Assembly: GCA_964582525.1 (NCBI GenBank)
Contig: CAZOSP010000004.1
Span: forward strand, 1 to 64,000
Source: BB31 sp964582525
GTDB taxonomy: Bacteria > Pseudomonadota > Gammaproteobacteria > Beggiatoales > Beggiatoaceae
Direction: 5' to 3'
Length of the DNA: 64,000 nt
Part shown: one piece after another, positions 18,479-27,781 of the stretch
Layout of the letters: the number at the start of each line of letters is the position of its first letter
Position numbering within the stretch: the stretch's first letter is position 1
Notes under the pieces: model-generated
Told to the model about the DNA's origin: nothing
Databases searched by the model: none
What the model saw: only the letters and a program-made list of their open reading frames with translations
Position numbers and translations under genes: made by a program

Positions 18479-19764
18479 TGTTTATTGGTATTGATTTAGG
18501 GACTTCTGGCTGTCGCGCCATTGCCATTGATGAGCAAGCGCGGATTCAGGGCGAAGCACGGGTCGCGCTTGCCGCGCCTATTTCACAAGGCAATGCGAAT
18601 CGGCAAGCTCCAGCATTATGGTGGGAGGCGGTGTGCGAGGTTTTAAGCCAACTGAGTGAACAAATCCCCGCCCAGCAAGTACAAGCGATTGCCGTTGATG
18701 GGACTTCCGCGACTGTGCTGGTGACAGACGCGCAAGGCGCGCCTCTCGGTCAGGCTTTGATGTATAACGATGCCAGTTGTCAAGCGCAAGCCGAGCAGAT
18801 TCAAACAGTGGCACCGCCATCCAGCGCGGCGCGTAGCGTGACCGCAAGTCTTGCCAAATTATTGTATTTATATCAACAATATCCGCAAGCGCGTCACGCC
18901 TTGCATCAAGCCGATTGGATTAGCAATCGTCTGAGCGGCAAGTATGGGGTGAGCGATGCCAATAATTGTTTGAAGTTGGGCTACGATGGATTCTTGGGCG
19001 ATTGGGAAGAATGGCTACAACAACTTGATTTTCCACAGTATTTGTTGCCAAAAGTGTTGCCGGCTGGGACTCTTTACGCAGTTTTGCGTAGCGATTTAGC
19101 GCGGCGTTGGGGGTTTTCTGCAAATACCCACATAGTCACTGGCACAACTGACAGCACGGCGGCTTTTTTAGCCACTGGTGCGCAACAGATCGGCGATGCG
19201 GTGACGGTGTTGGGTTCAACTTTGGTGCTAAAAATTCTCAGCGAGAAGCCTATCAACGCGCCCGAATATGGTGTTTATAGCCAGCGTTTAGGTCATCGGT
19301 GGTTGATCGGTGGGGCTTCTAATAGCGGTGCTGCGGTGTTGTTACAATATTTTACTGATCAGCAGCTTGCTCAAATGACTCCGAACTTAAAGGCAGAGCA
19401 GCCTAGCGGTTTGGATTATTATCCGCTGCCTGCTGTGGGGGAGCGTTTTCCTATCGCAGACGCGCAGCTTGCGCCGCGTTTAAGTCCGCGTCCGCCCGAT
19501 GATGTGTTGTTTTTTCAGGGTATATTAGAGGGCTTAAGCCAAATTGAAGCACAGGCTTATGCGCGTTTGCACGCATTGGGTGCGCCTGCCTTGAACTCGG
19601 TGCGCACGGTTGGCGGCGGGGCAAAGAATGCTGCTTGGCAGCAGATGCGCCAAGCGGTATTGGATGTGCCAATCATCCGTGCGCAACATAGCGAAGCGGC
19701 TTATGGCGCGGCGTTGTTGGCAAAATCAGCACATTTAACAGGCTCCTGCTGGATGAGATGCTGA
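18478..19764 (+). CDS. FGGY-family sugar kinase (D-ribulokinase-like)
   Basis: 428 residues. The N-terminal FGGY domain begins MFIGIDLGTSGCRAIAID with the phosphate-binding DLGTSG loop; AVDGTSATVLVTD and VTGTTDSTAAFLATGA follow, and the C-terminal ATP-binding VGGGAKNAAWQQMRQ is near 378-392. The length (~425) is shorter than xylulokinase or glycerol kinase (~480-500) and matches the compact D-ribulose/xylulose-kinase-like group found in cyanobacteria and plant plastids. The substrate is inferred only. It is translationally coupled to the CheB-CheR-PAS gene, an odd functional partner. Confidence 0.78.
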   Translation: MFIGIDLGTSGCRAIAIDEQARIQGEARVALAAPISQGNANRQAPALWWEAVCEVLSQLSEQIPAQQVQAIAVDGTSATVLVTDAQGAPLGQALMYNDASCQAQAEQIQTVAPPSSAARSVTASLAKLLYLYQQYPQARHALHQADWISNRLSGKYGVSDANNCLKLGYDGFLGDWEEWLQQLDFPQYLLPKVLPAGTLYAVLRSDLARRWGFSANTHIVTGTTDSTAAFLATGAQQIGDAVTVLGSTLVLKILSEKPINAPEYGVYSQRLGHRWLIGGASNSGAAVLLQYFTDQQLAQMTPNLKAEQPSGLDYYPLPAVGERFPIADAQLAPRLSPRPPDDVLFFQGILEGLSQIEAQAYARLHALGAPALNSVRTVGGGAKNAAWQQMRQAVLDVPIIRAQHSEAAYGAALLAKSAHLTGSCWMRC

Positions 19765-20193
19765 GCAGAGTCGGTGGTACTGCGATTCGGTTTACCGACA
19801 ATTTTTGCGCGATGTGGGTGAGTTGTAGCGGTTTTCAACCGTTTGAACTCGCGCCGCGCAGAGCTTAAGACCGAACGTCCAAAACCTCGCGTCTGGTGCA
19901 TGACGCGGGCGTTGTTTACTACCAGAAATACTCTGTCTGTAGCAGAATTTTAATCACGTCAGGGTCTGCAAGCCCTTAAGTTTTTTAGCAGGTAGCATTA
20001 TGCGCATTGCACTTAATCTTGAGCAATTACAAGCGGTTATTTCACAAAGGTCGCAAGACTGGCAGTCCTCTCAACCCTAAGCGTAACCCATGAAAAACCT
20101 ATTTTCCGCAGTCTGGGGGGGGGAACGGTGGACTGCGGCGCGCTATGATTAGCCTATTATTTTGAGTTTCCAAACCGAGTCTGGAGAAATACT
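19765..20193. other. Intergenic stretch with a strong hairpin, no gene seen
   Basis: No supported gene. A perfect 8-bp stem ccgcagtc (20106-20113) / gactgcgg (20131-20138) encloses a run of nine G. A 26-codon frame from ATG 20000 (MRIALNLEQLQAVISQRSQD) has an AGG upstream but matches nothing I know. Confidence 0.4.
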
Positions 20194-20446
20194 ATGTAAA
20201 ATCAATATATTAGGCAATTTATGCCATTACTGACCGACCTGCTCAAGTTGCCTCATGCTGAAAAATTGCGCATGGTGAATCTCTTATTGCGGGAAAATCG
20301 CGGCGGAAGAGGGTGTGCGTTTAGCACTTCCTGAGTATATTCCCGATTCTTAAGAAAACTATTTAGATACCTTGCTGGAAAATCCATTACACGTTAAGCA
20401 GTTTAAGCGTTATAGCCGGGAAATCTATACTATCATCAAAGATTAG
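20194..20446 (+). pseudogene. Decayed small gene, antitoxin-like in size
   Basis: A gene start with ctggagaaatact before ATG 20194 is followed at once by a TAA. Ignoring that, the frame reads NQYIRQFMPLLTDLLKLPHA and EKLRMVNLLLRE, needs a one-base shift near 20300, continues IAAEEGVRLALPEYIPDS, meets another stop, and ends ENYLDTLLENPL, HVKQFKRYSREIYTIIKD. Three independent lesions in about 80 codons show a dead gene. The pattern (helical segment with a short charged C-terminus) is compatible with an antitoxin-like protein, but I do not recognise the family. Confidence 0.6.
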
Positions 20447-20505
20447 ATTTAGGACTTTAACTTTATTATTGTATGATAGCATCACTACAAAATAGGGGTT
20501 TTCTT

Positions 20506-23190
20506 ATGGCACTTTCAAAACATTGGCACAGTGTTTCTACTCAATCGATTATTGATGGGTTTGAAACCGATGAGACAAAAGGGTTGCAATCCAATCAAGT
20601 GGAGCAATCACGCCAAAAATATGGTCAAAATATACTTTCTCAAAAAAAGGGTGAAAGTAAGCTCATCTTATTTTTGCAGCAATTCAACCAGCCTTTGGTC
20701 TATATCTTGTTGGTTGCGACGATTGTTACGGCACTTTTGGGGGAGTGGGTCGATTCGTCGGTGATATTTGGGGTCATTCTTGTCAATTCAATCATTGGCT
20801 ATATCCAAGAGGTCAAAGCAAAAGCGGCTATTGAAGCGTTGGCAAAGATGGGCAAAGTGATGGCAACTGTTTTTCGAGATGGTCAAAAAACATCCATTGA
20901 TGCTAAAGAGTTGGTGGTGGGGGATATTGTCGTTTTGTATTCGGGGGATAAAGTGCCTGCTGATATACGATTGTTGCGTTCAAAAGAGCTTAAGTGCGAT
21001 GAATCCTCTTTGACGGGCGAGTCTGTAAGCGTGGAAAAACAAATGGAAGTTTTAGAAGAGTCCACCGCTTTGGCAGAGAGAAAAAATATGCTCTACTCAT
21101 CAAGTTTGGTCACCACGGGAAGTGCCGTAGGGGTTGTGGTCGCCGTCGGACACGATACGCAAATAGGCAAAATCAATACAATGATCTCCCAAGCCGATAT
21201 TCTCCAAACGCCTTTGACGATAAAAATAGGAAAATTTAGCGAGATACTTTTGTATGTCATATTGGTGATGGCTACCTTTACCTTTGCCGCGGGGATGCTA
21301 CAAGGGGGGGAAACCGTTGAGATGTTTATGGCAGCGGTTGCTTTGTCGGTTGCAGCTATTCCAGAGGGACTTCCTGCTGCGATGACGATTATATTGGCGA
21401 TTGGTGTCTCCAAGATGGCAAAACAAAACGCCATTATACGCAAACTCCCTGCGGTGGAGACGCTAGGTTCTACTACGGTAATTTGTTCAGACAAGACAGG
21501 CACACTCACTCAAAATGAGATGACCGTAAAAGAGATCTACGCAGGAGGCAAATCTATCGGGGTAGAGGGAATTGGATACGAACCCAATGGCAAAATTGAG
21601 TATGAAAAAAATGTTGCACTCTATGAAACTCTAAAAGCGGGTATTTTATGCAACAACTCTAACATTATATATGAAGAGGGAAAATACAAAATCATCGGAG
21701 ACCCTACCGAAGCAGCCTTGATAGTCTCTGGCAAAAAAGCAAACTTGCAAAAAGATGTCATAGAAGAGGACCTTGTCCATATCGATACCTTAGATTTTGA
21801 ATCCCAAAACCAATACATGGCGACCTATTACGGCTCAAAAGATAAATCTGCCTCTCACATATACATCAAAGGCTCGCTCGAAAAGATTTTGGAGCGGTGC
21901 GAAAGGATGCTTGATAGTGTGGGAGAGAGTATACCAATCGACAAGGAGCTTATTGCCCAACAATCAGAAGAGCTTGCATCAAAAGGAATGAGGGTTTTGG
22001 CGTTTGCTTATTTGAGTATGGAGAGTTGGGCCCAGTCTTTGGAGCATCATCATGTATCCGATGGACTTGTATTTTTGGGAGTGCAGGGGATGATTGACCC
22101 TCCTAGAGAGGGCGTGAAAAGCTCTATCGCAGCTTGTCACAAGGCCGGGATAAAAGTCAAAATGATTACAGGTGATCATAAGATTACCGCTTTGGCAATC
22201 GCCCAAGATATAGGGATCAAAACCGATGGCAACATAGCCTCACTAGCAGGAGAGGAGCTTACGCAAATGAGCGATGAAGCACTCCTTGAAGTGGTAGAAG
22301 ATGTCAATGTCTTTGCACGAGTAACACCCGAACAAAAACTAAGATTGGTCAAACTACTCCAACAAAAAAACAATGTCGTAGCCATGACGGGAGATGGAGT
22401 CAACGATGCCCCCGCTCTAAAACAAGCCAATATCGGCACGGCTATGGGGATTACAGGCACGGAGGTTTCTAAGGAGTCAGCGGATATGATATTGACCGAT
22501 GATAACTTTACTACTATCAAAAATGCAGTTGATGAGGGTAGGGGGGTTTATGCAAATATTATCAAGTTTATCACATGGATACTCCCTACCAATGTAGGGG
22601 AGGGGTTGATTATCGTTTTTGCCGTGGTGTTTGGATTTGCTCTGCCTTTGTCGCCTGTTCAAATTTTGTGGGTCAATATGATGACGGCTATCCTTTTGGG
22701 ATTGGCATTGGCTTTTGAACCAAAAGAGAACAATCTCATGGATTTTCCACCAAGAGACCCCAACGCCCCAATCTTGTCAAAGATACTCTTGATTAGAATT
22801 TTGTATGTGGGTGGATTGTTGATGGTGTTTTCATTTGCTATTTTTTGGTACACAAAAGATATTATGGGACACTCATTAGAACAAGCAAGAACCGCTGCTG
22901 TAAATCTCCTCGTCTTTGGAGAGTTGTTTTATCTTCTCAACTGTCGATCACTGAGATTTTCGATGTTTAAAATAGGTGTTTTTAGCAACGGCTGGCTGCT
23001 TATCGGTGTGGCGTTGATGATACTTTCTCAGCTACTATTTACCTACGCGCCATTCATGAACCTACTATTTTCCACTCAACCCCTCGGACTTACAGAGTGG
23101 GCGATAGTGATTGTTGCTGGATTGATGATCTATATCGTGGTAGAGATTGAGAAGAGCATTACAAACAAAAAAGAGGCTAGATTACACTAA
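20506..23190 (+). CDS. P-type cation-transporting ATPase (P2, Ca2+/Na+ type)
   Basis: 894 residues from ATG 20506 (AGGGG 7 bases upstream). N-terminal cation-ATPase domain; transmembrane pairs near 60-100 and 245-310; actuator loop DESSLTGESVSVEK; metal-site helix AAIPEGLPAAMTI; phosphorylation motif CSDKTGTLTQNE near residue 325; nucleotide-binding IKGSLEKIL; hinge MTGDGVNDAPALKQANIG; six C-terminal helices. This is the plan of PMA1/SERCA-like bacterial pumps exporting Ca2+ or monovalent cations; the ion cannot be settled. Codon use differs from neighbours: frequent ATA (Ile), AGA (Arg), GAG (Glu), CTC/CTA and GGG, resembling Campylobacterota such as Sulfurimonas. Flanked by dead genes and IS debris, consistent with lateral transfer. 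Confidence 0.92.
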   Translation: MALSKHWHSVSTQSIIDGFETDETKGLQSNQVEQSRQKYGQNILSQKKGESKLILFLQQFNQPLVYILLVATIVTALLGEWVDSSVIFGVILVNSIIGYIQEVKAKAAIEALAKMGKVMATVFRDGQKTSIDAKELVVGDIVVLYSGDKVPADIRLLRSKELKCDESSLTGESVSVEKQMEVLEESTALAERKNMLYSSSLVTTGSAVGVVVAVGHDTQIGKINTMISQADILQTPLTIKIGKFSEILLYVILVMATFTFAAGMLQGGETVEMFMAAVALSVAAIPEGLPAAMTIILAIGVSKMAKQNAIIRKLPAVETLGSTTVICSDKTGTLTQNEMTVKEIYAGGKSIGVEGIGYEPNGKIEYEKNVALYETLKAGILCNNSNIIYEEGKYKIIGDPTEAALIVSGKKANLQKDVIEEDLVHIDTLDFESQNQYMATYYGSKDKSASHIYIKGSLEKILERCERMLDSVGESIPIDKELIAQQSEELASKGMRVLAFAYLSMESWAQSLEHHHVSDGLVFLGVQGMIDPPREGVKSSIAACHKAGIKVKMITGDHKITALAIAQDIGIKTDGNIASLAGEELTQMSDEALLEVVEDVNVFARVTPEQKLRLVKLLQQKNNVVAMTGDGVNDAPALKQANIGTAMGITGTEVSKESADMILTDDNFTTIKNAVDEGRGVYANIIKFITWILPTNVGEGLIIVFAVVFGFALPLSPVQILWVNMMTAILLGLALAFEPKENNLMDFPPRDPNAPILSKILLIRILYVGGLLMVFSFAIFWYTKDIMGHSLEQARTAAVNLLVFGELFYLLNCRSLRFSMFKIGVFSNGWLLIGVALMILSQLLFTYAPFMNLLFSTQPLGLTEWAIVIVAGLMIYIVVEIEKSITNKKEARLH

Positions 23191-23324
23191 CAGAAAGTGA
23201 GGCTTTAACCTCAATCCTTTTCATAGACATCTTACGCTTTTTGGGTGTAATTTGTCTATTTTCGTATTATACAAGGTAAAAATATGAAAAAACAAAACTA
23301 TATTACAAATATAGAAAAACTAAA

Positions 23325-23600
23325 CAACCACCCGCTTGAAGCGGGTAGGTTAGAGCTTGGTGGCTGAAAGCCGGGATACAGGGCGGATGGCCCCCTGTTA
23401 ATTTGGTGGTTCCCCACCTTCTGTTCTAAAATTATCACTGGGGTTTGCTTCAAAATGATGTTCCAAATAATTTTTAATCCTATCTTCTGTCATTTGTCCT
23501 ACAGAAACACAGAAATAGCCCCTTGCCCAAAAGTGCTTAGGCAACTCGCACTAAATAAATCTGTTCGCCTGAAAGGCGAAGGTTTTAACCTTGTGCATGG
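23325..23600 (-). mobile_element. IS200/IS605-family remnant (tnpA C-terminus)
   Basis: Minus-strand 23399-23540 encodes HFWARGYFCVSVGQMTED and KNYLEHHFEANPSDNF, the C-terminus of a Y1 (HUH) transposase of the IS200/IS605 type; the N-terminal HUH part is missing. Short imperfect hairpins flank it, acccgcttgaagcgggt (about 23331-23347) and ttcgcctgaaaggcgaa (about 23567-23583), like the subterminal hairpins of this family. No TnpB was recognised. Confidence 0.75.
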
Positions 23601-23825
23601 AAAACAAGTTTAATGGCGCGTTTCACTAATGTGATAGATATGCTAATCCCTGCAAACTGGACAACTTCTACGCTAACTCCTGCTAGTTGCTCTCCACCGC
23701 CACCACCTATTTCCGTCTCAATTGATTTGAACCCTAAAAAATCTGCTATCACTTTCGGCAAAGAAATTAAAGAATAATTTCTTATCTCTATAAAAATAAG
23801 AAAATTTTAAATCTGATTGTTCTAT

Positions 23826-23951
23826 CCGACATTCCGCATACCCCTTTCAACTATTTGATTTTTAAGTTTAAAGTTTAACTTATTTAGTTATAAGCTAAAT
23901 GAATATAATAATTAAATCAAATGGTTATCTGTAGCATGTGCGGAATGTCGG
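23826..23951. mobile_element. MITE-like element with inverted ends
   Basis: ccgacattccgca (23826-23838) and its exact reverse complement (23939-23951) bound 126 bases of AT-rich sequence. The similarity between arms extends imperfectly inward to 'atttgattt', giving arms of about 37 bases. There is no coding capacity. The size and ends are those of a miniature inverted-repeat element mobilised by an unknown transposase. Confidence 0.65.
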
Positions 23952-24039
23952 CTATTTGAATGGTCAGATTTTTTTTGCGCGAAAAATAGATTGCGTCGGC
24001 TATAATGACAAAAAACTATTTTGCTCAGGATAAAAAACG

Positions 24040-24517
24040 ATGAAATTTCCTGATGGATTGGCGGATTTTGCAGCGGTCATCAGCGAAGGTTATTACTACG
24101 CCGACCGCACCCAATACTTGACACAGTTGGAAGAAGCCGCCAAGCATCTACTGTTTTTGCGTCCGCGCCGATTTGGTAAAAGTTTGTTATTAGGCATGTT
24201 AGAAAATCATTACGATTTGCGTAAAAAAGACCAATTCGAGACCTTATTCGGACACCTTAACATCGGCAAAAATCCCACGCCCAGTCACAATCAATATTTC
24301 GTCATGCGCTGGGATTTTTCGATGGTGGACGGGCAGGACTATTGCAGAGATTAAAAAAGCTTTGCATGACCATATTAATAGCTCGATTAAGGAAATGCAG
24401 CGGCGTTATCCCGACATCTTTACTGACCTAGCGTTTAATGAACACAATTCGCTGGTTGCGCTACATGGATTAGCCAGTATTGCCAACATCCGCCGTCAGG
24501 GTTGCCTAAAATTCTAA
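24040..24517 (+). pseudogene. Truncated, frameshifted AAA-ATPase-like gene (PF09820 type)
   Basis: The frame from ATG 24040 (AGGAT upstream) gives MKFPDGLADFAAVISEGYYY, FLRPRRFGKSLLLGML with a Walker A-like RRFGKS, and FVMRWDFSMVDG. It stops at 24354, but a one-base shift near 24340 restores TIAEIKKALHDHINSSIKEM, FTDLAFNEHNSLVALHGLA up to 24517. The family ('AAA-ATPase-like' with a C-terminal PD-(D/E)XK nuclease-like domain) is normally about 500 residues, so two thirds is also missing. It is very common as debris in Beggiatoaceae, Bacteroidetes and cyanobacteria. Confidence 0.8.
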
Positions 24518-24541
24518 CATTAAAAGCACAAAGGACAGATT

Positions 24542-25021
24542 ATGAAGCAATTAATCTTAATTCGTCACGCCAAATCCACTCACAACAATACTGGCTTAAG
24601 CGACTTCGACCGCCCGCTGCACCAACAGGGCGAGCGCGAAGCAGCGGACATGGGCAAGCGTCTCTATCAACGCGCCATGCCCATTGATGGCATCATCTCC
24701 AGCCCGGCTAAACGCGCCCTCAGCACTGCGCATATTATTGCCGAAGAAACCCATTTTAATACCGCCCACATCATTGAAGAAGCGCGTATTTATGAAGCAA
24801 CATTCAGCACCTTGTTCGCCATTGCGCAGGACTTTGACGAGCGTTTTGCGCACCTGCTGATGTTTGGACATAACCCCGGCATGAGCCTATTCGCCTATTA
24901 TCTCAGTGGATATACGACAGAAATGCCGACTTGCGCTATGCTTGCTATGCAGTTTGAAATAGAATGCTGGGCGGATATACAGCCAAGCAGTGGCACGGTT
25001 TTGTTTTTTGATGCCCCCTGA
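24542..25021 (+). CDS. sixA: SixA-like phosphohistidine phosphatase
   Basis: 159 residues with the RHG-type histidine-phosphatase signature LILIRHAKSTHNN at residues 4-16 and the second catalytic His in MFGHNPGMSLF near 110. SixA removes phosphate from the histidine of Hpt domains in phosphorelays such as ArcB; the many hybrid kinases in this genome provide possible targets. It is slightly longer at the C-terminus than E. coli SixA (161 in total there). It follows the broken AAA gene by 24 bases, with AAGGACAG before the ATG. Other small RHG phosphatases are an alternative. Confidence 0.85.
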   Translation: MKQLILIRHAKSTHNNTGLSDFDRPLHQQGEREAADMGKRLYQRAMPIDGIISSPAKRALSTAHIIAEETHFNTAHIIEEARIYEATFSTLFAIAQDFDERFAHLLMFGHNPGMSLFAYYLSGYTTEMPTCAMLAMQFEIECWADIQPSSGTVLFFDAP

Positions 25022-25112
25022 AAACAGCGCGTGATGTTTTATTTGTTAAATCATCATAGCTATTAAATTAACCCTAGAGATTCAACTCAACCGCTTTTTA
25101 CTAGGAAAACTG

Positions 25113-25472
25113 ATGCAAGTTGCCATACCCGACATTCACAATCACGAGCAATTATTACAACTCGCCAATAGTTACACGGTTTCTCAATGTTTATTTGCTA
25201 CCGCACAACTAGGGCTTGCCGATTATCTCTTCCACGCACCCAAAACCTGCGTTGAACTAGCTGACTTGACCTGCACCCATGCCCATTCATTACAACGTCT
25301 ATTAAAGGTTCTTGTTGGGTTAAAGTTGCTTAAAGAAGAACAAGAAGAAAATCAACAGCCTTGCTTTATTTTTGCCTGCCGGAAAAAGTTTAGCAAGTCA
25401 AGCAACGCATTCTATTCGTTATTCACTTATCATGCAGGTATGAGTATGCAATTTTCCGCAGAGGATGCTTAA
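25113..25472 (+). CDS. Methyltransferase dimerisation-domain fragment
   Basis: 119 residues resembling only the N-terminal winged-helix dimerisation domain of class I O-methyltransferases (ATAQLGLADYLF, followed by TCVELADLTCTHAHSLQRLL and VLVGLKLL). The SAM-binding domain that should follow (about 200 residues) is absent; the frame ends SMQFSAEDA and overlaps the next gene by 8 bases. It is therefore a truncated gene or a stand-alone regulatory wing. AGGAAAACTG precedes the ATG. Confidence 0.65.
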   Translation: MQVAIPDIHNHEQLLQLANSYTVSQCLFATAQLGLADYLFHAPKTCVELADLTCTHAHSLQRLLKVLVGLKLLKEEQEENQQPCFIFACRKKFSKSSNAFYSLFTYHAGMSMQFSAEDA

Positions 25473-26829
25473 CGTGACTCAACAAAAAAATTCGCGGGTA
25501 TTTTATGCGCAAGGCTGGAATGCAGACTATCAGCTTGCAGAGCATGGCGAAGGTATTTTTGTCTTTGATGGCCAGGGTAAACGCTATTTAGATGCAATTG
25601 GCGGTACGCATTGCATCACACTCGGTTATGGTGTAGAAGAAATTGCGCAAGCCATGGCGGCGCAAGCCATGAAAGTACCTTTCACCCACAAAGTACAATT
25701 TACCAATACGCCACAAGAAGAACTGGCAACTGCGGTCGTTGAAATAGCACCCGCAGGAATGAACCATGTGTTATTTGTGACTGGTGGTTCAACGGCAAAT
25801 GAAATGGCAATGCAAATTGCTCGTTATTATCATTTAGTACGCAGCAATGAAAATAAATATCGCGTGATTGGACGCTGGCACAGTTATCACGGGCGCACCA
25901 CTTCAACCTTATCAATGTCGGGCAGCTTGTTTGTCAAGCGCGAGGACATGCAGCCGTATCAATATGATTTTCCTCATATTCACGCGCCGCATTGCTATCA
26001 ATGTCCGTTTTCGCGTAGCTATCCTGAGTGTCAACTGGCGTGTGCAACGGCATTGGCTGACACCATTGAGCGCGAAGGCGCGCAGACGATTGCCGCTTTC
26101 ATTGCCGAGCCGATCATCGGTGGTGCCGGTAGCGCGATCGTGCCGCCGCCCGGTTATTACGAAAAAATCCGAGAAATTTGTGATGCTTACGACGTGTTGT
26201 TCATTGCTGAGGAAGTGGTCACCGGATTTGGACGCACGGGTAAAAATTTTGGCATTCAACACTGGGATGTGGTGCCAGATTTCCTCACTTCTGCCAAAGG
26301 TTTAAGCAGCGGCTACGCGCCTATGGGCTGTGTGATTTTGCACGAAAAAATCACTGAAACCTTTTTCCATAGTCAACGTCAAGCCGTGCCAACCTTTGTC
26401 ACTTATTCGGGGCATCCGATTAGTTGTGCGGCTGCGCTGGCTGTGCAAAAATATGTTAAAAAACATGATCTTGTGCAGCAGTGCGCAGCACGCGGCGAGT
26501 ATTTGAAAAAGGCATTGCAACAACTGGCAGAAGGGGAAACTTTGATAGGCGATGTGCGCGGCAAGGGCTTGTTGCTGGGTGTTGAATTTGTGCAGGATCG
26601 CGCTACACATGAACCCATGCCACGTCATCTGCATTTTACCGAGACCTTAATTAAAAACGCTTTTGCCAATGGCTTAATGACACGCGGGCGTTTTGGCACG
26701 GGTACGCAAATCAACGGCGATCACATTTTACTGTCGCCGCCCTTCATTATTTCTGAGGCGGAATGTGATGAGCTGGTGGGATTATTGGCGCAGAGTATCA
26801 TACAAGCCCGCGCTCAATGTGGCGTGTAG
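25465..26829 (+). CDS. Class III (PLP) aminotransferase
   Basis: 454 residues, fold type I. Cofactor-region motifs: VTGGSTANEMAMQIARYYH near 113-131, IAEPIIGGAGSAIVPPPGYY near 214-233, LFIAEEVVTGFGRTGKNF near 245-262 and the Schiff-base lysine in TSAKGLSSGYAPMGC near 283. The CYQCPFSRSYPECQLAC segment (about 173-189) is cysteine-rich and typical of a subgroup of aspartate-aminotransferase-like/omega-transaminases. Substrate not predictable. Either ATG 25465 or GTG 25474 could start it; AGAGG lies better for GTG. It follows the methyltransferase fragment and precedes a ThiF-type E1 by 38 bases, a likely operon. Confidence 0.88.
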   Translation: MLNVTQQKNSRVFYAQGWNADYQLAEHGEGIFVFDGQGKRYLDAIGGTHCITLGYGVEEIAQAMAAQAMKVPFTHKVQFTNTPQEELATAVVEIAPAGMNHVLFVTGGSTANEMAMQIARYYHLVRSNENKYRVIGRWHSYHGRTTSTLSMSGSLFVKREDMQPYQYDFPHIHAPHCYQCPFSRSYPECQLACATALADTIEREGAQTIAAFIAEPIIGGAGSAIVPPPGYYEKIREICDAYDVLFIAEEVVTGFGRTGKNFGIQHWDVVPDFLTSAKGLSSGYAPMGCVILHEKITETFFHSQRQAVPTFVTYSGHPISCAAALAVQKYVKKHDLVQQCAARGEYLKKALQQLAEGETLIGDVRGKGLLLGVEFVQDRATHEPMPRHLHFTETLIKNAFANGLMTRGRFGTGTQINGDHILLSPPFIISEAECDELVGLLAQSIIQARAQCGV

Positions 26830-26867
26830 AAAAATATACTTCAGACATTCATCACCCAGAGAAGACT

Positions 26868-27611
26868 ATGACTCCGCAGCAACAACAACGCTATGCCCGT
26901 CATATCGCGCTGCCGCATATCGGCATAGCGGGGCAAGAAAAACTGCTTAATGCGCGTGTCCTGATTATCGGCATGGGCGGTCTTGGCGCGCCAGCTTCGA
27001 TATATCTTGCCAGTGCCGGTATCGGACATTTAGTTCTCAGCGATTATGACCGCGTGGAATTGTCTAATTTGCAGCGGCAGATTGTGCATCAGCAAGATTC
27101 CATCGGCGAGCCTAAAGTCGCTTCAGCCAAGCAGCATTTGCTCAAGCTTAATCCGGATATTCATATCACCGGCTTGGATTATCAACTGGAAGAAGATGCG
27201 CTGTTGCAACAGGTGCAACTGGCAGATGTGGTGCTGGATTGTAGTGATAATTTTGCTACCCGCTTTGCCATTAATCGCGCTTGCGTTGAGGCGCGAACGC
27301 CGCTGGTATCGGGAGCGGCGATTCGCTATGAGGGGCAAATTAGCGTCTTTAAACCCGCGCAAGCGGACAGTCCTTGTTATCAATGCCTGTATCAAGATAG
27401 CGGCGTGGACGGCGATAGTTGCTCGCAAATCGGTATTCTCGCGCCCTTAGTCGGTGTCATTGGTAGCTTGCAGGCAATTGAGGCAATGAAAGTATTACTG
27501 AATGCGGGAGAGGATTTATGTGGACGTTTGCTGTTGGTGGATGGGCTGACACAAGAATGGCGCAGCTTAAAAATTCGCAAGGACCCGGACTGCGCTGTTT
27601 GTTCGCAGTGA
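26868..27611 (+). CDS. HesA/MoeB/ThiF-family adenylyltransferase (E1-like)
   Basis: 247 residues from ATG 26868 (AGAGAAG upstream). ATP-binding VLIIGMGGLGAPASIYLASA near 33-52, adenylation motif LSNLQRQIVHQ, and two zinc CxxC pairs (CYQCLYQDSG and CAVCSQ at the C-terminus). These enzymes adenylate the C-terminal Gly-Gly of sulfur carriers (MoaD, ThiS) for thiocarboxylate formation. No MoaD/ThiS or sulfurtransferase is nearby, and the enzyme lacks a rhodanese extension. It could be the housekeeping MoeB or ThiF of the cell or a partner of the adjacent aminotransferase. Confidence 0.88.
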   Translation: MTPQQQQRYARHIALPHIGIAGQEKLLNARVLIIGMGGLGAPASIYLASAGIGHLVLSDYDRVELSNLQRQIVHQQDSIGEPKVASAKQHLLKLNPDIHITGLDYQLEEDALLQQVQLADVVLDCSDNFATRFAINRACVEARTPLVSGAAIRYEGQISVFKPAQADSPCYQCLYQDSGVDGDSCSQIGILAPLVGVIGSLQAIEAMKVLLNAGEDLCGRLLLVDGLTQEWRSLKIRKDPDCAVCSQ

Positions 27612-27781
27612 GGGCTTGCAAGGTAACCTGAAATAATACTTTTCTTTTTGCTTATCAATCATTATTCTTTGTAATATATTGTCACGCATTGTTCACAGTA
27701 TGCTCCATGCGCTGACTAATGTGCTGATACTTAATAAAAAAAATGCTGTCGCTTTACTCACCACCGCAGGAGATAACTATT

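Noticed and set aside
23613..23777. 54-codon frame (starts MARFTNVIDMLIPANW)
   Set aside because: Open on both strands, no ribosome-binding site, no recognisable family; next to IS200 debris but not TnpB by sequence.
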